Positions 61,062-64,000 of a DNA stretch of 64,000 nt are shown here, piece by piece. Under the pieces are notes generated by a model that was given only the letters and a program-made list of their open reading frames with translations, was not told the DNA's origin and did not search any database. Source of the stretch: Stigonema ocellatum SAG 48.90 = DSM 106950 (GTDB lineage Bacteria > Cyanobacteriota > Cyanobacteriia > Cyanobacteriales > Nostocaceae). The stretch's first letter is position 1. Each line of letters opens with the position of its first letter. Location: the NCBI GenBank assembly GCA_016903675.1, contig JADQBA010000027.1:1-64000 (forward strand), read 5' to 3'. The position numbers were made by a program, and so were the translations under genes.

Positions 61062-61407
61062 GGCGTTGCTGAATCACGGTATGAATTTACCTCACGCAAA
61101 GTCAAGGCTCTCAGTGCGCCGGCTTCCGGCGATCTGAACTGCCGCGCAAAGGCAAGGCTCTCAATGCGCCGGCCTCCGATTCGTCAGAGCGCCGGCTTCC
61201 GGCGATCTGAACTTCTCCCAAGGGGAGACGCGAAGCGCGAACGGTGGGCGATCTGAACTGCCGCGCAAAGAGAAAAAGTTTTAAAATACCCCATTTTTTC
61301 ATTTCATACTTCAATTCAGCAACGCCGCTTTTGGTTTATAACAGAGGTATTGCGGTATGGAAAAGATTGTGAGGTTGTTTTGCCTGAAAGTGTGCGTAAT
61401 TGGCTAA
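61062..61407. other. intergenic stretch with tandem CGCCGGCTTCCGGCG repeats
   Basis: The motif CGCCGG.TTCCGGCGATCTGA followed by ACTGCCGCGCAAAG occurs, complete or partial, four times between 61110 and 61270, and once inverted at about 22325-22355. It forms strong hairpins. No gene is seen. Confidence 0.65.
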
Positions 61408-61610
61408 GAGGATGTTTGAAAAGTCCTTAGTGATCTATCAAATACTTTTAGATCCCCCTAAATCCCCCTTAAAAAGGGGGACTTTGATTCCAGTTCCCCC
61501 TAAATCCCCCTTAAAAAGTGGGACTTTGATTCCAGTTCCCCCCTTTTTAAGGGGGGTTAGGGGGGATCAATAAGTGTTCAGATACCGCCAACAACTTTTC
61601 AAACAACCTC
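61408..61610. mobile_element. MITE-like element, family E
   Basis: Ends GAGGATGTTTGAAAAGT (61408) and ACTTTTCAAACAACCTC (ending 61610) are inverted repeats with one mismatch. Internal direct and inverted GATCCCCCTAAATCCCCC units are present. A TAA flanks both sides, the 3-bp duplication expected of IS5-type elements. Confidence 0.65.
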
Positions 61611-61830
61611 TAAAGCAGGAGTTTACCTCTCTGTGTAAACAGTACGGCTTAGTACTGCATTTCATAAATTCGGATCATAAAAAAAGGCTTGTAGTTGCGC
61701 AAAGAGCGCTCTGGTGCAACTACGAACCTAACACTATGAATTTATGCAATTTTGTACTTAGAGCTTTCAAGAATTAATTTCACTTTTGTGTCAGACCAAG
61801 ATTAAACCAACCAAGGAGGCTAGAAAAAAG

Positions 61831-62061
61831 ATGAATACTGCTCAATTAATAACGAATGGTGATAAGCAAACAGTGATTTTACCCAAGGAATTCCAGCTTC
61901 AAGGGACAGAAGTTTACATCAAAAAAATAGGTAATGTCGTTGTTTTAATTTCCAAGGAAAATCCTTGGCAAACATTATTTGATAGCTTAAATCTCTTCTC
62001 GGATGATTTTATGTCAACTAGAGAACAGCTAGATTTAGAGGTGAGAGAGGCACTGGAATGA
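61831..62061 (+). CDS. vapB: VapB-type antitoxin
   Basis: The ATG at 61831 gives a 76-residue protein, MNTAQLITNGDKQTVILPKEFQLQG, an AbrB/SpoVT-like swapped-hairpin DNA-binding start, followed by VYIKKIGNVVVLISKENPW and an acidic helical tail (LFSDDFMSTREQLDLEVREALE) that should mask the toxin. An upstream start at 61786 is possible but lacks a site, while AGGAGG lies 12 bases before 61831. The stop overlaps the toxin ATG by four bases (ATGA). The operon is complete. Confidence 0.88.
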   Translation: MNTAQLITNGDKQTVILPKEFQLQGTEVYIKKIGNVVVLISKENPWQTLFDSLNLFSDDFMSTREQLDLEVREALE

Positions 62062-62459
62062 GATTTTTGCTTGATACAAATACGTGCATCTACATTATCA
62101 AATCCAAGCCACCCCAAGTATTCGAGAGATTTCAGAAACTTGAGATTTTTGATGTAGGTGTTTCATCAATTACTGTTGCAGAACTGGAATACGGCGTTTA
62201 CAAAAGCCAACGCCAAGAGCAAAACAGAGTAGCACTTTCTCAATTTTTAATTCCTTTAGAAATTCTACCTTTTGATGAACGAGCAACACAAACCTATGGC
62301 AGAATTCGAGCAGAATTAGAACGCAAAGGAATTGTCATTGGCTCAATGGATATGCTGATAGCATCCCATGCAATTAGTCTTAGTTTGACACTGATAACTA
62401 ATAATGTGAGAGAGTTGTCACGCATTCCAGGGTTAGTGTTAGAAAATTGGGTAGATTAA
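62058..62459 (+). CDS. vapC: VapC-type PIN-domain toxin
   Basis: The 133-residue PIN ribonuclease has FLLDTNTCIYIIK (first Asp), SITVAELEYGVYKS (Glu), IGSMDMLIASHAI (Asp) and the final LITNNVRELSRIPGLVLENW, the FitB/VapC class of tRNA-cutting toxins. The four acidic residues are in place. It overlaps vapB by ATGA and converges on yhaV, overlapping the yhaV stop by four bases. It is likely functional. Confidence 0.92.
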   Translation: MRFLLDTNTCIYIIKSKPPQVFERFQKLEIFDVGVSSITVAELEYGVYKSQRQEQNRVALSQFLIPLEILPFDERATQTYGRIRAELERKGIVIGSMDMLIASHAISLSLTLITNNVRELSRIPGLVLENWVD

Positions 62460-62980
62460 TCTACGAGCGCAATTGGTACAGATGTGATTCTGTTTACCTC
62501 GGCTTTCTCTAAACGATTAGTTTCACCTTTTGCCTCTTCAAGTAAGGCACTCCAATCGTCTGGAGGGTGACCACTTTTAAGCATTTTCTTAAAAACTCGA
62601 TAAGCATCTGTGCTACTTTCGTAGGCTCGCTTAGAGGTCTCATCGTTAACCCAAACGAAAACAATGATTTTGCTCTCTTGATGATACCGAAAAAACAGTC
62701 GGTACTGTTGAAAAAATGTAGCTCTAAACCAATGCTTATAATCATCACCAAGCGTAGTGCCTTGACGATAATCGCCACGTGTTGGATCTTGAGGAATAAT
62801 ATCAAATGCCAGCTTTGCTATGGCAGCTAGACGCTTTGTAGCGTTTTTTCTTTTGTAGTCGTTGGGATACTTCTGACGCAAATGTTCAACCTGCACCAGA
62901 AGTTCTTCAAACTGGTTCAGGAAGAGAGGATGGGCAAATATGTTCCACTCATTAATGACTAGCGGCTGAGTTCCAGGCAA
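62456..62980 (-). CDS. yhaV: YhaV-type toxin
   Basis: The 174-residue RNase toxin of the PrlF-YhaV pair shows INEWNIFAHPLFLNQFEELLVQV, YKRKNATKRLAAIAKLAFDIIPQDPTRGDYRQGTTLG and KHWFRATFFQQYRLFFRYHQESKIIVFVWVNDE with the end AYRVFKKMLKSGHPPDDWSALLEEA. The RFFFRY / VWVNDE segment is the active core. The start is TTG at 62980, two bases after the antitoxin stop, so translation is coupled. Its 3' end overlaps the vapC stop. The full family length is present. Confidence 0.93.
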   Translation of the reverse strand: MPGTQPLVINEWNIFAHPLFLNQFEELLVQVEHLRQKYPNDYKRKNATKRLAAIAKLAFDIIPQDPTRGDYRQGTTLGDDYKHWFRATFFQQYRLFFRYHQESKIIVFVWVNDETSKRAYESSTDAYRVFKKMLKSGHPPDDWSALLEEAKGETNRLEKAEVNRITSVPIALVD

Positions 62981-62982
62981 AT

Positions 62983-63315
62983 TTACTCATCCTCATCAAA
63001 CAATGGTGCATCAAGCTCAAAATCAACTTCAGCAACCAATGATTGAACATGGCTAACTAAATCAGAGCTCAACGCTTGTAAATGCTGAGGATTCTTTGCA
63101 ATATCTTGTGCGAGAAAATTCAGAAACTGCCCAAGTATAGGATCGCTCTGGGTCTGGTCAGCGCGAGAAATCACTACCTCGCCGTTGGACTGGACGGTGT
63201 AGCGGATTTTATCGCGCTTATTCAAGCCAAGGATTTTGCGAATGGAATCAGGGATTGTAGTCTGATAACGATCCGTAAGGGTAGATTCTGAGCTAGTGGT
63301 TGTTGTTACAGCCAT
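62983..63315 (-). CDS. prlF: PrlF-type antitoxin
   Basis: The 110-residue AbrB-like antitoxin is the partner of YhaV: ESTLTDRYQTTIPDSIRKILGLNKRDKIRYTVQSNGEVVISRAD forms the DNA-binding swapped hairpin, and the C-terminus (LSSDLVSHVQSLVAEVDFELDAPLFDEDE) binds the toxin. It is the first gene of the operon; the promoter is expected in 63316-63400, where ATGCAAATGCAT is palindromic and could be the operator. The start at 63315 is preceded by GGTCGCC rather than a strong site. All core residues are typical. Confidence 0.93.
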   Translation of the reverse strand: MAVTTTTSSESTLTDRYQTTIPDSIRKILGLNKRDKIRYTVQSNGEVVISRADQTQSDPILGQFLNFLAQDIAKNPQHLQALSSDLVSHVQSLVAEVDFELDAPLFDEDE

Positions 63316-63428
63316 GGCGACCTTTAAACCTATCAGTTAAGCCTTCTTTAAAGGTAATGCAAATGCATTGTCTTGTCAAGAATGTAATTCTGTTGCCGCT
63401 ACTATTGGTGTAATCTTTCGTTGTTACG

Positions 63429-63575
63429 ATGTCCTTTTTGCAAGAAGTGAGAACCAACATCCGGTGTATCACTCTTTTACCCGCCCCTGAACGCTTACGT
63501 GGAATCGAGCGATTTATGGTGCGAACATCTGAGGCAATTAAAACTCATTTTTTTAGCGCCCGTCGCCCAAAATGA
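63429..63575 (+). other. possible 48-codon ORF in an otherwise empty region
   Basis: The ATG at 63429 opens MSFLQEVRTNIRCITLLPAP, then ERLRGIERFMVRTSEAIKTH and ends FFSARRPK at a TGA. The composition is protein-like and basic, but no family, ribosome site or partner is seen. It may be a fragment of a transposase or a small gene. Confidence 0.25.
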
Positions 63576-63630
63576 AAAATCTTCAACTCATGCTCAAACA
63601 AAATTGCACCCAGAGCAGTAACACTCAGCG

Positions 63631-63733
63631 CAATACTGCTCGGATAAGCAAAAATTAGAAACCCGGTTTCTCAAAGAAACCGGGTTTCTGGCACCTCACG
63701 GGCATCTCAAGAATCCTTAACCGAGCAGTATTG
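63631..63733. mobile_element. MITE family B with 10-bp target duplication
   Basis: Perfect 13-base ends CAATACTGCTCGG and CCGAGCAGTATTG enclose the AGAAACCCGG hairpin. Perfect flanking duplications ACACTCAGCG lie at 63621-63630 and 63734-63743. The same element, inverted, lies at 40126-40218. Confidence 0.92.
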
Positions 63734-63859
63734 ACACTCAGCGTTGTTGTCTGCTGACCATCCTTCATCCCCTCTTGTTCAAGGTGATCGCTGTTCAATG
63801 ATACGATTTTTCTATTGATTGCTACGATAGAATTACATTGTATTTTGAACATTTCTCAG

Positions 63860-64000
63860 ATGTCCGAGCAAGTAAAATACATAACAAATCAGCAGGGAGA
63901 ACGAGTAGGGGTTTTGTTGGACTGGCATACCTATTCTCGACTTGCCAATCCATTAGCATTGGATGAGGAATGTTTGGTTGGTTTGAGTGTAGATGAGTTA
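63860..64000 (+). CDS. antitoxin-like protein, 5' part (cut by window end)
   Basis: The ATG at 63860 begins MSEQVKYITNQQGERVGVLL and continues DWHTYSRLANPLALDEECLV, reaching the window edge without a stop. The YITNQQGERVGVLLDWHTY pattern is the start of Phd-like antitoxins common in cyanobacteria, usually followed by a RelE-type toxin beyond the window. Only 47 codons are visible. Confidence 0.6.
   Translation, partial: MSEQVKYITNQQGERVGVLLDWHTYSRLANPLALDEECLVGLSVDEL

Overview
The window is chromosomal DNA of a filamentous, probably heterocyst-forming cyanobacterium (Nostocales type). The signs are frequent HIP1 octamers (GCGATCGC), an RNase P RNA carrying short tandem repeats, many STRR minisatellites (heptamers such as AACTCCT, runs of GGGGAGT), and cyanobacterial core genes: ftn2/zipN, the glucolipid synthase mgdA, an intein-split dnaX, an ebsA-like gene and a y-type thioredoxin. 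No species call is possible.

Layout. 1-5.9 kb: a frameshifted NYN-domain gene, a hypothetical, dnaX with a 138-residue mini-intein, and a minus-strand pair of radical SAM enzyme plus mgdA. 6-9.6 kb: a tandem duplication of a small secreted PstS-like protein, each copy behind an 11-bp-periodic Pho-box array, with transposase and FMN-reductase debris between the copies, then a ParE/Phd toxin-antitoxin pair. 9.9-19.3 kb: a two-component system, the ebsA-like gene, a BioD/DRTGG protein, a Rossmann-fold protein, YajQ, a GST, an ArsA-like ATPase and cyanobacterial hypotheticals. 19.4-22 kb: IS630 debris and an IS110 element. 22.4-38.8 kb: a phosphodiester-glycosidase-like protein, a DUF4912 protein, ftn2, pdhA, an aldose epimerase, tRNA-Lys, class II aldolase, a MarR/HlyD export pair with shared operator-like sites, a Gfo/Idh oxidoreductase, rnc, rnpB and corA. 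38.8-47 kb: repeat-rich DNA, an unusual SDR-dioxygenase fusion, groEL with CIRCE, fabG, thioredoxin and a methyltransferase.

47-64 kb is an accessory island. It starts with two adjacent dynamin-like GTPases plus a small third gene, a plausible membrane-remodelling or defence operon. Next comes a toxin-antitoxin block between 91-bp direct repeats. Then follows the wreck of a BREX/restriction locus (pglZ, probable brxA and hsdS fragments) interrupted by a GIY-YIG-ParA fusion gene and a coiled-coil partner. Three further toxin-antitoxin loci close the window (VapBC, YhaV/PrlF, and an antitoxin-like gene cut by the edge).

The best candidates for something undescribed are the tandem dynamin operon, the GIY-YIG-ParA pair inside the dead BREX locus, and the SDR-dioxygenase fusion. 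There are also several non-autonomous mobile elements, three of them with perfect 10-bp target duplications. All identifications come from reading translated sequence and recalling family motifs; no database search was run.
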